A stretch of DNA of 64,000 bases from NCBI RefSeq assembly GCF_009696685.2, contig NZ_CP102355.1:2033501-2097500 (forward strand). Direction: 5' to 3'. Shown here in pieces: positions 1 to 7,989 of this stretch. The position numbers and the translations under genes are program-made. This DNA comes from Paracoccus sp. SMMA_5_TC (lineage in GTDB: Bacteria > Pseudomonadota > Alphaproteobacteria > Rhodobacterales > Rhodobacteraceae). Each line of letters opens with the position of its first letter. Within the stretch, counting starts at the first letter, position 1. The notes beneath the pieces are model-generated. The model made no database searches. It worked only from the letters and a program-made list of their open reading frames with translations, and was not told where the DNA came from.

Positions 1-2
1 TG

Positions 3-542
3 ATCGCGTCGAATGGGCAGGGTCGCGCATGGTGGGGGCAGGATTTCGATTGGCGCGAATACGCCTTGCAGATGCTGAAGACCCGGGAGCATGGCGAGGG
101 GGTCTGGATGCCTTATACTGCCGAGCAGCTGGCCACGCTGCAGGGTCTGCTGATCGCGCTGTTCGAAGGCATCCCGTCGCTGACGGACATCACCACCCAT
201 TGGTATGTCAGCCCTGGCCGCAAGACCGACACCAATCCGCTGATGCCGCTCGATGAGATCAAGGTGGCGGTTCTGGGGCACGACGATCCCGGCGCGGCGG
301 TGGCGGAGGCGGCTTCCGAACCCGCGCCGACCGTCACCATGCTGAAGGTCGTGACCGCCGGCTCGGGGCTCAACATGCGGCGCTGGCCGAACGCCCAGAA
401 CCCCAATGTCATCGGATCCATCCCGAACGGTACCGTCGTGCCCGTGCTGCGATCAGGACAGTTCGACGGGCGCTGGTGGTCGCTGGTCCTCTATGGCGGC
501 CGCGAGGGCTGGATCCTCGAAACCTACACCCAACCTGCCTGA
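3..542 (+). CDS. Phage endolysin: N-acetylmuramoyl-L-alanine amidase with C-terminal SH3 domain (5' end outside window)
   Basis: The open frame runs in from before the window and stops at 540-542, so the N-terminal half of the amidase is missing here. The visible part has the end of a zinc-dependent Amidase_2/AmpD-type domain, with the ligand motif HWYVSPGRKTDTNP (compare GHSDIAPGRKTDPGP in AmpD-like enzymes). A linker follows and then a bacterial SH3 domain, seen in GSGLNMRRWPN, IGSIPNGTVV and the final GGREGWI. Such enzymes cut the amide between muramic acid and the stem peptide to release progeny. It opens a lysis and packaging cluster and is followed 10 bases later by a small membrane protein gene. 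The call is firm for the family; the true start cannot be seen. Confidence 0.75.
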   Translation: MASNGQGRAWWGQDFDWREYALQMLKTREHGEGVWMPYTAEQLATLQGLLIALFEGIPSLTDITTHWYVSPGRKTDTNPLMPLDEIKVAVLGHDDPGAAVAEAASEPAPTVTMLKVVTAGSGLNMRRWPNAQNPNVIGSIPNGTVVPVLRSGQFDGRWWSLVLYGGREGWILETYTQPA

Positions 543-552
543 GGCGTATTTC

Positions 553-906
553 ATGGACAGTTTCTGGTCTGATATTTCCGCTGCACTGGTGCCTGGCGTT
601 CTGACGCTGTTCGGCACCGTGATGACGCTCATCATTTCCCGGCTTGCCAATATGGCGGAAGAGAGCTGGGGCATCGATATCGAGGCCCGGCATCGCGCGG
701 CCTTGCATTCGGCGATCATGTCCGGAGTCCGATCGGCGCTGGCGCGGGGCCTGGATGGCAATGCCGCGGTCAGCGCGGCGCTGGCGCATGCCTCGGCCAG
801 CGTTCCCGATGCCATTCGCAAGCTGCCGCAGGCAACGCCCGAGGTGTTGACATCGCTGGCGGAGGCCAAGCTGCGCGAAGCCCTGGAGGGGATCGGGCGC
901 GAATGA
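553..906 (+). CDS. Small phage membrane protein, holin candidate
   Basis: This 117-residue protein starts at ATG 553, 10 bases after the endolysin stop, with a GAGG ribosome site just upstream. It has one hydrophobic stretch near residues 10-31, then an alanine-rich helical tail with many Ala/Leu/Arg residues. A short single-span protein beside the endolysin suits a holin or lysis accessory protein, and the helical tail resembles LL-H type holins only loosely. It overlaps the next gene by four bases (ATGA). The longer open frame reaching back to 406 overlaps the endolysin and is not used. Confidence 0.5.
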   Translation: MDSFWSDISAALVPGVLTLFGTVMTLIISRLANMAEESWGIDIEARHRAALHSAIMSGVRSALARGLDGNAAVSAALAHASASVPDAIRKLPQATPEVLTSLAEAKLREALEGIGRE

Positions 907-1244
907 CCTTCAATTTCGACACCACCATCACCCTCAGCCTGATCGCCACGATCTTCCTGGCGGTGATTGGCTGGGTGCGCATGCACAATGCCGCCGTTGC
1001 CAAGCGCATCGATGGCTGCGGCGAGCGCCTCGACCGCCATGAGCAGCGCATCCATTCCGCCGAGCAGTCCCTGCAGAGCCTGCCGTCGAAGGAAGACCTG
1101 CACGGCCTGTCGCTGGCCATGGCCGAGATGCGGGGCGACATGCGCGAGGTGCGCGCCGCCATGCAGGGACAGGGCCAGATACTGTCACGGGTCGAGGCGG
1201 TGGTCAGCCGCCAGGAGGACCATCTGATGAGGACGAAAGCCTGA
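903..1244 (+). CDS. DUF2730 family phage protein (Mu gp25-like)
   Basis: The 113-residue product has an N-terminal membrane segment (about residues 8-26) followed by a long charged helix likely to form a coiled coil (KRIDGCGERLDRHEQRI and onward). This layout and the position between lysis and terminase genes match the DUF2730 family found in Mu-like phages. Its role is unknown; in Mu the equivalent small gene sits in the lysis region, so a spanin or holin-partner role is possible. It overlaps its upstream neighbour by four bases and is followed directly by the next gene, so the cluster is translated as one unit. Confidence 0.65.
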   Translation: MTFNFDTTITLSLIATIFLAVIGWVRMHNAAVAKRIDGCGERLDRHEQRIHSAEQSLQSLPSKEDLHGLSLAMAEMRGDMREVRAAMQGQGQILSRVEAVVSRQEDHLMRTKA

Positions 1245-1245
1245 C

Positions 1246-1545
1246 ATGACCAGTTATGCAGAGGAGGTCAGTCGCCATCGCCGCCTGGCGGTGCTGCGCC
1301 ATCTCGCCGAGGTGACCGACTACGTGAGCAACGCCTCGGTCCTGCAGGGGGTACTGCGAAGCCTGGGGCTGCCGCTGTCCCATGATGCGCTGATGACGGA
1401 GCTTTGCTGGCTGCGCGAGCAGGGGTTTGTGACCTTCGATCCTGCAGCTGCCTTCGTGGTGGTGACCGCAACGCGGCGCGGCGTGGATCTGGCGGCGGGA
1501 CTGGCCGAGCATCCGGGCGTGCAGCGCCCCCGCCCGAGGATCTGA
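1246..1545 (+). CDS. VpaChn25_0724-type phage protein (Mu gp26-like), winged-helix fold
   Basis: The 99-residue protein carries the pattern of a small winged-helix family common in Mu-like prophages: RLAVLRHLAEVTDYVSNAS near the start, TELCWLREQGFV in the middle and a C-terminal PGVQRPRPRI, a typical ending of this family. It sits between the DUF2730 gene and the small terminase gene, where such proteins are normally found. The fold suggests DNA or protein binding, but no function is established. It starts two bases after the previous stop. Confidence 0.7.
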   Translation: MTSYAEEVSRHRRLAVLRHLAEVTDYVSNASVLQGVLRSLGLPLSHDALMTELCWLREQGFVTFDPAAAFVVVTATRRGVDLAAGLAEHPGVQRPRPRI

Positions 1546-1546
1546 C

Positions 1547-2086
1547 ATGCCGCCGCCCAGGAAGGTCGATCAGCTGCCGCCGGAGATCCGGGACTGGCTT
1601 CAGCAGACCCTGCGCGAGCGCGGGTTTTCCGATTATGTCGCCATTACCGAGGAGCTGAACGAGAAGCTGGCCGAGGCCGGCAAGGTGATCAGCTTTCACC
1701 ACGCCACGGTGCATCGGTTCAGCCAGGAATACCGCGAATTCGTCAAGACCCAGGAAACCGCCAGCGCCTGGGCGCAGGAATGGATGCTGGAGAACGGGCT
1801 CGAGGAGGAGGCCAAGCGCCACAATGTGCTGTTCCAGATGATCACGGCCCTGGCGTTCAAGGTGATGGAGAAGCAGCTGGGCAAGGAGGGCGACGAAATC
1901 GACCCCAGGGAGCTGCACTTCATCGGTCGCATGCTCAAGGATGTCATGGCGTCCTCGGGGATCCGCCAGCAGATGATCGCGGCCGAGCGCAAGCAGCAGG
2001 CCGAAAAACTCGAGGCAGCCGTCGCCTCGGGCGATATCGATGCCGAGGCAGCGGCCAAGGCCCGACGGATCATGGGATTTGCGTGA
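1547..2086 (+). CDS. Phage small terminase subunit, DUF3486 family (Mu gp27-like)
   Basis: The protein (179 residues) begins with a proline- and lysine-rich segment, then a helix-turn-helix-like region (residues about 10-65, containing SFHHATVHRFSQEYREF) and a long helical C-terminal part. DUF3486 proteins lie just before the large terminase gene of Mu-like phages and are taken to be the DNA-recognising small terminase subunit, which guides headful packaging from the phage end into host DNA. Order and length fit. The stop codon overlaps the ATG of the next small gene. Confidence 0.75.
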   Translation: MPPPRKVDQLPPEIRDWLQQTLRERGFSDYVAITEELNEKLAEAGKVISFHHATVHRFSQEYREFVKTQETASAWAQEWMLENGLEEEAKRHNVLFQMITALAFKVMEKQLGKEGDEIDPRELHFIGRMLKDVMASSGIRQQMIAAERKQQAEKLEAAVASGDIDAEAAAKARRIMGFA

Positions 2087-2271
2087 TGGGCTACTGGTTT
2101 GCTGCCCGCAATCTGGTTGCTGCGGTCAACTGGCGTCTGGCGCCGCTGCCGCTGCGCCTGCTGGTTCTGACCAGCGCGGGGATCGAGACCGTGCATGCCG
2201 GCGAAGGGCAGGCCAGCATCGCCTGGCTTTGGGGCATGCCTTATCTGATCCCGGTCGGGGCGCACAGATGA
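2086..2271 (+). CDS. Small phage protein of unknown function
   Basis: A 61-residue frame starts at ATG 2086, sharing one base with the stop of the DUF3486 gene, and ends by overlapping the next ATG by four bases. Those overlaps on both sides are the best evidence that it is translated. The sequence is moderately hydrophobic and Leu/Ala-rich (NWRLAPLPLRLLVLTS) with no clear domain. I do not recognise it. Short genes of this kind are frequent between the two terminase genes of related prophages. Confidence 0.45.
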   Translation: MGYWFAARNLVAAVNWRLAPLPLRLLVLTSAGIETVHAGEGQASIAWLWGMPYLIPVGAHR

Positions 2272-2456
2272 CCGGCGCGCGAGACATCATCAATGAGCTG
2301 CGCGCCCAGGCCCGGGCGCTGGAGGAACGGTCTGCCGACGATGCGGCGATGCCTGCCCTGTGCCGCAGCCTGCGCCGCGGCGCGGATGAAATCGACCGGC
2401 TGCTGGCCGAGCTGGCGATGCTGCGCGCCTTTGTCGAAATCGAGGTGACGGAATGA
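2268..2456 (+). CDS. Small helical phage protein of unknown function
   Basis: The 62-residue product starts at ATG 2268 and overlaps both its upstream neighbour and the large terminase gene by four bases, as expected in a translationally coupled run. It is almost wholly helical and charged (INELRAQARALEERSADD, then LCRSLRRGADEIDRLLAEL), suggesting a short coiled coil. No family is recognised. Its position between small and large terminase genes could mean a packaging accessory role, but nothing in the sequence proves it. Confidence 0.5.
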   Translation: MTGARDIINELRAQARALEERSADDAAMPALCRSLRRGADEIDRLLAELAMLRAFVEIEVTE

Positions 2457-3853
2457 CAGCGCCCTTGTCCCCGGTGGTCAATTTCCTGCCCTATCAGCGG
2501 GCATGGATCGACGACCGCTCCAGGTTCAAGATCGGCATGTTCAGCCGCCAGACCGGCAAGACCTTCACCACGGGCGGCGAATGCGCCGACGACTGCTTTC
2601 GCGGCTGGATCGAGGGTCGGCGCGCGCGCTGGGTGATCCTGTCGCGCGGCGAGCGCCAGGCGGCCGAGATGATGACCGAGGTTATCAAGCCGTTCACCAA
2701 GGCGTTTTACGAGGTCTATAACACCCTGTTGAAGGGTGGCGAACCCGAGTTTTCCGAAGGCGAATTCAGGGCCCCGCAGGACAAGGGGCCGGACGCGATC
2801 TACAAGGCGCTCGAGGTGCGCTTTCCGAACGGCAGCCGGATCACGGCTCTTCCGGCGAACCCTGATACTGCCCGGGGATTCTCAGCCAATGTGATCCTGG
2901 ACGAATTCGCGTTTCATGCCAAATCCCGCGACATCTGGGCCGCCTTGTTCCCCGTCATCTCGAAGGGCCAGCAGAAGCTGCGGGTGATCTCGACCCCGAA
3001 CGGCAAGGGCAACAAGTTCTATGAGCTGATGACGGCCGAGGACACGGTCTGGTCGCGTCATGTGGTCGATATCTACGAGGCTGTGCGCCAAGGGCTCGAC
3101 CGCGATATCGACGCGCTGCGCAAGGGGATGGCTGACGAGGATGCCTGGGCGCAGGAATACGAACTCAAGTGGCTGGACGAGGCAAGCGCCTGGCTGGACT
3201 TCGACCTGATCGCCGGTTGCGAAAGCCCGGTGGCCGGCATTCCCGGGCTATACCAGGGCGGCCCCTGTTTTGTCGGGGTCGATATCGCAGCCCGCAAGGA
3301 TCTTTTCGTCATCTGGGTGCTGGAACAGGTCGGCGATGTCATGGTCACGCGCGAGATCATCGCCCGGCGCCGGATCAGCTTTGCCGAGCAGGACCATCTG
3401 CTGGCCGAGGTGATGCGCCGCTATCATGTGGTGCGGGTGCGGATGGATCAGACCGGCATGGGCGAGAAACCCGTCGAGGACGCGCGGCGGGCGCACGGGG
3501 AAGGCCGGGTAGAGGGGGTGCTGATGTCGGCGGCCATCAAGCTGGACCTGGCCACCATCCTGAAAGAGATGATGCAGGATCGCCGCCTGCGCATTCCGGC
3601 CGGCGACGTGGTGTTGCGCGCGGACCTGCATGCCATCAAGAAGCAGGTCGGGCTGACCGGTATCCCGCGCCTGGTTGCCGATACCGACACCGACGGGCAC
3701 GCGGACCGGTTCTGGGCCGGGGCGCTGGCCGCATCGGCAGCGAAGACCGTCTACCAACCCTATGACTACCGGCCTGTTCCCCTGCAATCGGTCGATCATG
3801 ACCGCGATATCGTGACCACCGGCGGTTTCCGTGCCGGGAAAGGACTGTTCTGA
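2453..3853 (+). CDS. Phage terminase large subunit (Mu gp28-like)
   Basis: The 466-residue protein is the packaging motor. It has an ATPase domain with a Walker A variant SRQTGKT (residues 31-37) and Walker B with catalytic acid VILDEF (about 147-152). The C-terminal nuclease domain begins near 270 with FVGVDIAARKD, whose aspartate is a likely metal ligand of the RNase H-like fold. Length and motifs fit the Mu gpE/gp28 family, which pumps DNA into preformed heads. The start overlaps the previous gene by four bases and the stop overlaps the portal ATG by one, so the three are probably translated together. Confidence 0.9.
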   Translation: MTAPLSPVVNFLPYQRAWIDDRSRFKIGMFSRQTGKTFTTGGECADDCFRGWIEGRRARWVILSRGERQAAEMMTEVIKPFTKAFYEVYNTLLKGGEPEFSEGEFRAPQDKGPDAIYKALEVRFPNGSRITALPANPDTARGFSANVILDEFAFHAKSRDIWAALFPVISKGQQKLRVISTPNGKGNKFYELMTAEDTVWSRHVVDIYEAVRQGLDRDIDALRKGMADEDAWAQEYELKWLDEASAWLDFDLIAGCESPVAGIPGLYQGGPCFVGVDIAARKDLFVIWVLEQVGDVMVTREIIARRRISFAEQDHLLAEVMRRYHVVRVRMDQTGMGEKPVEDARRAHGEGRVEGVLMSAAIKLDLATILKEMMQDRRLRIPAGDVVLRADLHAIKKQVGLTGIPRLVADTDTDGHADRFWAGALAASAAKTVYQPYDYRPVPLQSVDHDRDIVTTGGFRAGKGLF

Positions 3854-5379
3854 TGGCTCTGCTGGATGCTTTTGGCCGCCCGATCCGCACCCAGGCGCTA
3901 ACCCGGCGCCTGGCCGAACCGGGCATGACCGGGATCAGGCAGGTCTGGGCGGGGTCGGCCGCGTCGGGGCTGACGCCGCAGCGCCTGGCCACGATCCTGC
4001 GGGCTTGCGACCAGGGTGATCTGACAGAATTCCTGACATTGGCCGAGGAGATGGAGGAGCGCGACCCGCATTACCTGTCAGTGATGGGCACGCGCAAGCG
4101 GGTGATCAGCGGCATCACGCCCATCGTCAAGCCGGGCGGCGACGATGCGCGGGCCAAGGAGATCGCCGAGGCCGTCCAGGCCCATATCGCCGATCACGAG
4201 GGCCTGCCCGACCTGATCGAGGATCTGCTCGATGCTTTGGGCAAGAGCTTCTCGGTGGTCGAACTCGACTGGGCTCGCGGCTCGCGGCTGTGGACCTTCA
4301 ACGGCTTCATCCACCGCGACCCGCGGCATTTCGTGTTCGATCGTGAGACCGGATGCGAGATCCGCCTGCTGGATGACGCCGAACCTGTGGATGGCGTGGC
4401 GCTGGCGCCGGCAAAATTCGCGGTCCATCGCGCACGCATCAAGTCCGGCCTGACCTGGCGCGGCGGGCTGGCGCGGGTCGTGGCGTTTGCCTGGATGTGC
4501 AAGCAATACACGCTGAAGGACTGGATCGCCTTCATCGAGACCTACGGTCTGCCGCTGCGCCTGGGTCGCTACGGACCCGAGGCCACGGCCGAGGATGTGC
4601 GCAAGCTGTTTCAGGCGGTGGCCAATATCGGCACCGATGCCGCGGCCGTCCTGCCCAAGGCAATGGAGATCGAGTTTGAGAACGGCCCCAGCGCCACCGG
4701 CGACAAGCTGTTCGAGACCTTTGCACGCTGGACCGACGAGCAGATATCGAAGGCGGTACTCGGCCAGACCATGACCGCGGACAGCGGCTCGTCGCAGGCG
4801 CAGGCGAAGGTGCATGACGAGGTGCGCCACGACATTGCCGTCAGCGACGCCAGGGCGGTGACCGGGACCATCAACCGCGATATCGTGCGGCCGTTCGTGG
4901 ACCTGAACTTTGGGGTGCAAGAGGTCTATCCGCGGCTGATCCTGTCCGTCGACGAGCCCGAGGACGTGAAGGCCAAGATCGACGGAGCGGTGTCGCTGGC
5001 CGGTATCGGCGTCACCTTCAAGGCCAGCGAACTGCGGCGCAAGCTTGGGTTTTCCGACCCGGAACAGGGCGACGAGGTCGTCGGCGGCCTGCCGGGCGCG
5101 CCGTCGCCATCCGAGCCCGGCAGGCTGGCGCTGAACCGCAGCGGCGGGGCGGGCGACGACATCGACGAGATCGAGGCCGGTATGGTCGAGGACTGGCAGG
5201 AGCTGGCAGACGACCTGCAGGCCGCCGTCGCCACCGTCATGGACGGCGCCGCCAGTTATGAGGACGCGCTGAAACGGTTGCCGGAAGCGCTGAAGGCCAT
5301 GCCGACGGGACTGGCGGTCGAGACCCTGATCAAGGGGCTGTTTTTGGGGCGTGCGCTTGGCGATGTGCGCGATGGCTGA
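3853..5379 (+). CDS. Portal protein, DUF935 family (Mu gp29-like)
   Basis: This 508-residue protein matches the DUF935 portal family of Mu-like phages: an N-terminal helical part with EEMEERDPHYLSVMGTRK, a central region with the family's SFSVVELDW and IHRDPRHFVFDR patterns, then FIETYGLPLRLGRY and GQTMTADSGSSQAQAKVH. Portals form the dodecameric DNA channel at one head vertex and bind the terminase and tail. The gene follows the large terminase with a one-base overlap, the usual arrangement. A glycine/proline-rich stretch near residues 405-435 probably links to a helical C-terminal tail. Confidence 0.88.
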   Translation: MALLDAFGRPIRTQALTRRLAEPGMTGIRQVWAGSAASGLTPQRLATILRACDQGDLTEFLTLAEEMEERDPHYLSVMGTRKRVISGITPIVKPGGDDARAKEIAEAVQAHIADHEGLPDLIEDLLDALGKSFSVVELDWARGSRLWTFNGFIHRDPRHFVFDRETGCEIRLLDDAEPVDGVALAPAKFAVHRARIKSGLTWRGGLARVVAFAWMCKQYTLKDWIAFIETYGLPLRLGRYGPEATAEDVRKLFQAVANIGTDAAAVLPKAMEIEFENGPSATGDKLFETFARWTDEQISKAVLGQTMTADSGSSQAQAKVHDEVRHDIAVSDARAVTGTINRDIVRPFVDLNFGVQEVYPRLILSVDEPEDVKAKIDGAVSLAGIGVTFKASELRRKLGFSDPEQGDEVVGGLPGAPSPSEPGRLALNRSGGAGDDIDEIEAGMVEDWQELADDLQAAVATVMDGAASYEDALKRLPEALKAMPTGLAVETLIKGLFLGRALGDVRDG

Positions 5380-5520
5380 ACCGGCAGGCGCAGGGCGGGC
5401 CGGCATTTCGCCGATTAAACGGGTTTCCGGCGTTTTTAAACGGGGGTTCGGTCTCGCGGGTGTCTTGGGTGCCGAGGGCGGCAAAGGCCGCTCCTGCGGC
5501 AAATTTTCGGGGGGTCGGGT

Positions 5521-6777
5521 TTGAGCGAGATGCGGGACCGTCCTGGTTACAGTTTCAACCCCGGCCCGCCGCCCGAGGCAAGCCGGTTTCTGCGGGTCAA
5601 GGGGCTGCGGCCGTCCTTTGCCTGGGAGGATGTCGAGCCCGAGGAGCATGCGGTCGCCTTCACGGTCGCCAAGGCGATGGAGCTGGACCTGCTCGAGGCG
5701 ATGAGGGGCGAGGTGCAGAAGGCTCTGGACGACGGGTTGCCGTTCGAGGCCTTCCAGAGAAGCTGGCGTGCGAACCCGCGCCTGGCCGAATGGTGGGGCA
5801 GGCGCGAGATGGTCGATCCGGCGACCGGAGAGACCCGGCTCGTGCAGCTGGGCAGCCCGCGGCGGCTGCGCACCATCTACAGCGCCAATATCCGCAGCGC
5901 CCGGGCGGCGGGCCAGTGGGAGCGCATCCAGCGCACCAAGGCCGCATTCCCCTATCTGGAATATCGAACCGGCCCCAGCGAAACCCACCGCCCGCATCAC
6001 CTGGCCAAGGCCGGCACCATCCTGCCGGTGGACAGCCCGTTCTGGGACGAGTGGTTTCCGCCGAACGGCTGGGGCTGCAAGTGCTGGGTGCGCCAGGTCA
6101 CCCGGGCCGAGGCGGCGCGTCGCGGGGTGTCGGACGAACCCGAGGTGGCGCAGACCGTGGTCGAGAACCGCCGCACGGGCGAGCTGCGCATCGTGCCCCA
6201 GGGCATCGACCCCGGGTGGCAGCACAATCCCGGCCAACTGCGTCTGCAGGCAATGGAGGCGCTGCTGAAGGACAGGCTGGAGCAGCTGCCCGATGCCGCC
6301 CGCCAGGCCGCGCTGCGCGACATCGCCACCAGCTGGCGCGTGCAGCGGATCATGGACGGCGCGCCGGGGCGCGCGCCGGTCGGGCTCTTGCCTGAAGGCA
6401 TCGCGGCCGCGGCCGGCCTGGCCGACCGGATGATCTGGGTCAACGAGGACACATTCCGGCATGTGGTGATGGACCACGATCCGCAGGATGCGGCGTTTCG
6501 CAAGGCGCTGATGTCGCTGGTCGCCAATATCGACAAGGCAACCCTGGCGGCGCTGGAGGATCGCGGCGACGGGCTGAGGACGCTGCGGGTGCTGATCCCC
6601 TTCGACCGGTTCTTTCATGTCACGGAAAGCACCAGGCCCGGCAAGGCGGAACGGCCCACCGCGCTGATCCTGTGGTTCGACGATGCGATGCGCGTGCGCA
6701 CTGTAATGCCCACGACTGTTGAGCGATTCCGCAGCAATGCGAACAAGCAAGGTGACAAGATCATTGAACTGGATTGA
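5521..6777 (+). CDS. Mu gpF-like minor head protein with an extra C-terminal domain
   Basis: Residues 1 to about 280 match the Mu F/SPP1 gp7 head morphogenesis family, with FEAFQRSWRANPRLAEWWG, IYSANIRSARAAGQWERI and the cysteine motif GWGCKCWV. Mu F proteins sit inside the head near the portal and are ejected with DNA. The part after about 300 (MIWVNEDTFRHVV, then FHVTESTRPGKAERPTALIL) is not needed for gpF and looks like a small nuclease-type domain of the kind often fused to these proteins. The frame opens with TTG at 5521, with a G-rich ribosome site before it; ATG at 5530 is a good alternative. It lies 141 bases after the portal gene. Confidence 0.8.
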   Translation: MSEMRDRPGYSFNPGPPPEASRFLRVKGLRPSFAWEDVEPEEHAVAFTVAKAMELDLLEAMRGEVQKALDDGLPFEAFQRSWRANPRLAEWWGRREMVDPATGETRLVQLGSPRRLRTIYSANIRSARAAGQWERIQRTKAAFPYLEYRTGPSETHRPHHLAKAGTILPVDSPFWDEWFPPNGWGCKCWVRQVTRAEAARRGVSDEPEVAQTVVENRRTGELRIVPQGIDPGWQHNPGQLRLQAMEALLKDRLEQLPDAARQAALRDIATSWRVQRIMDGAPGRAPVGLLPEGIAAAAGLADRMIWVNEDTFRHVVMDHDPQDAAFRKALMSLVANIDKATLAALEDRGDGLRTLRVLIPFDRFFHVTESTRPGKAERPTALILWFDDAMRVRTVMPTTVERFRSNANKQGDKIIELD

Positions 6778-6999
6778 TCGTGACCCGGAGGGACGGCCCT
6801 CCCTCGCACCCTAAAGGCGGTCAGCCATGGCTCGGGTCACATCCAGAATATGACCCTGCTTCGGCGCGGTTTCAAGCCCTGGTCGAGCCTCTCGACAGGC
6901 GGCGATCCGCAGGGCTAGGATTGCCGCGGGGCCCGCCCCCGCCATCCCCCGAACGGTTTCAGGGGCTAAGGTATCGCCGCCATCTGCGATGGTGTCGGC
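6778..6999. other. Gene-free 222-bp gap with inverted repeats inside the head cluster
   Basis: In a region where genes otherwise touch or overlap, this gap carries no convincing reading frame on either strand. It contains a six-base-pair hairpin (GGAGGG at 6787-6792, loop ACGG, CCCTCC at 6797-6802) and an outer inverted repeat GTGACCCG (6780-6787) with CGGGTCAC (6833-6840). These could form a folded mRNA element or a weak terminator between gpF and the protease gene, but there is no T-run. No promoter could be identified with confidence. Confidence 0.4.
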
Positions 7000-7983
7000 A
7001 TGACGAACCGCTCGATCCTTCAATCCATGCCGCTGGCGCTCTGCTCCGAGGAAGGGGCGGTGCCGGAATGGGTGCAGCTGACCCCCGAGGGGCCGCGGCT
7101 GCCCTCGCGCGACGGCCGCGAATGGCTGCTGCCCGATCCCGATGCCGTGGTGCGCGCTTATCAGGCCAGCCTGGCCACCGGGCTCGAGGCGCCGGTCGAT
7201 TTCGAGCATGCCACCCATGTCAAGGGCGAGCGGGGCGAGCGCGCCGACGCGGTGGGCTGGGTCAAGGAACTGGCCAACCGCGGCGGGGCGCTGTGGGGCC
7301 GCATCGACTGGACCGAGACCGGCCGCGCCGCCGTGGCCGCGCGCGGCTATCGCTATGTCAGCCCCGGCTTCTTCTTTTCACCCGCCACGCGCGCCGTGGC
7401 CCGGCTGGTGTCGGTCGGCCTGACCAACCTGCCGAACTTTGCCCTTCCCGCCCTGAACCGATCAACCGAACCGGAGAACCCCCCGATGGACGCAGCCGTC
7501 CTCGAGGCCCTTGGCCTCAACCCCACCGCCACCGCCGCCGAGGCGGTGCTGGCGATCAACAACCTCAAGGCGGCCGAGGCGCTGGCGCTGAACCGCGCGG
7601 CCACCCCCGATCCCGAGAAGTTCGTTCCCAGGGCCGACCACCAGCTGGCGCTGAACCGCATCGCCGATTACGAGGCCGCCGAGAAGGCCCGGGCCGAAGA
7701 GGCCGCCCTGGCCGCGGTCGAGGCCGCCATCGCCGAGGGCAAGATCGCCCCGGCCAGCCGCGACTATCACCTGGCCACCTGCCGCGCCGAGGGCGGGCTG
7801 GAGCGTTTCCGGGCCTTTGTCGCCGCCCAGCCGGTGATCGCGCCGCCCTCCGATCTCGACCGCAAGTCCCCCGGCGCCGCCGCGCCGGGCAAGCTCGATG
7901 CCGAGGAACTGGCCGTCTGCCGCCAGCTCGGCATGACCCCCGAAGAATTCGCGGCCGCGCGCGCCGCCGAAGGCAAGGAGTAA
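7000..7983 (+). CDS. Phage head maturation protease and scaffold (Mu gpI-like)
   Basis: The 327-residue protein has a Mu I/GPI-type protease domain in about residues 1-155, with the family signature VDFEHATHVKGERGERADA, GWVKEL and RYVSPGFFF, and then an acidic, alanine-rich helical scaffold part (163-327). In Mu the protease trims scaffold during head assembly and the scaffold is also made from an internal start. A similar internal ATG with ribosome site occurs here at 7486. The gene precedes the major capsid gene by six bases, the classic order protease-scaffold-capsid. Confidence 0.85.
   Translation: MTNRSILQSMPLALCSEEGAVPEWVQLTPEGPRLPSRDGREWLLPDPDAVVRAYQASLATGLEAPVDFEHATHVKGERGERADAVGWVKELANRGGALWGRIDWTETGRAAVAARGYRYVSPGFFFSPATRAVARLVSVGLTNLPNFALPALNRSTEPENPPMDAAVLEALGLNPTATAAEAVLAINNLKAAEALALNRAATPDPEKFVPRADHQLALNRIADYEAAEKARAEEAALAAVEAAIAEGKIAPASRDYHLATCRAEGGLERFRAFVAAQPVIAPPSDLDRKSPGAAAPGKLDAEELAVCRQLGMTPEEFAAARAAEGKE
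7486..7983 (+). CDS. Candidate internal in-frame start giving free scaffold protein (Mu gpZ-like)
   Basis: ATG 7486 is codon 163 of the protease gene, exactly at the join between protease and scaffold domains. GGAG at 7473-7476 lies nine bases upstream, a better ribosome site than chance within a coding region. Translation from here would give a 165-residue helical protein, as phage Mu does when it makes its scaffold gpZ from inside gene I. This is inference by analogy; no experimental data can be read from sequence. Confidence 0.4.
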   Translation: MDAAVLEALGLNPTATAAEAVLAINNLKAAEALALNRAATPDPEKFVPRADHQLALNRIADYEAAEKARAEEAALAAVEAAIAEGKIAPASRDYHLATCRAEGGLERFRAFVAAQPVIAPPSDLDRKSPGAAAPGKLDAEELAVCRQLGMTPEEFAAARAAEGKE

Positions 7984-7989
7984 GCCCGC

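Noticed and set aside
5372-5524. 50-codon frame between portal and gpF genes (MAEPAGAGRAG start, stop overlapping the TTG start of gpF)
   Set aside because: The overlaps at both ends are suggestive, but the translation is short and low in complexity and there is no ribosome site; it is left unannotated though it could be a leader peptide.
4078-6750. 890-codon open frame on the - strand
   Set aside because: It lies antisense to the portal and gpF genes, which have clear families; the composition (many Arg, Gly, His, Pro) is typical of a GC-rich shadow frame.
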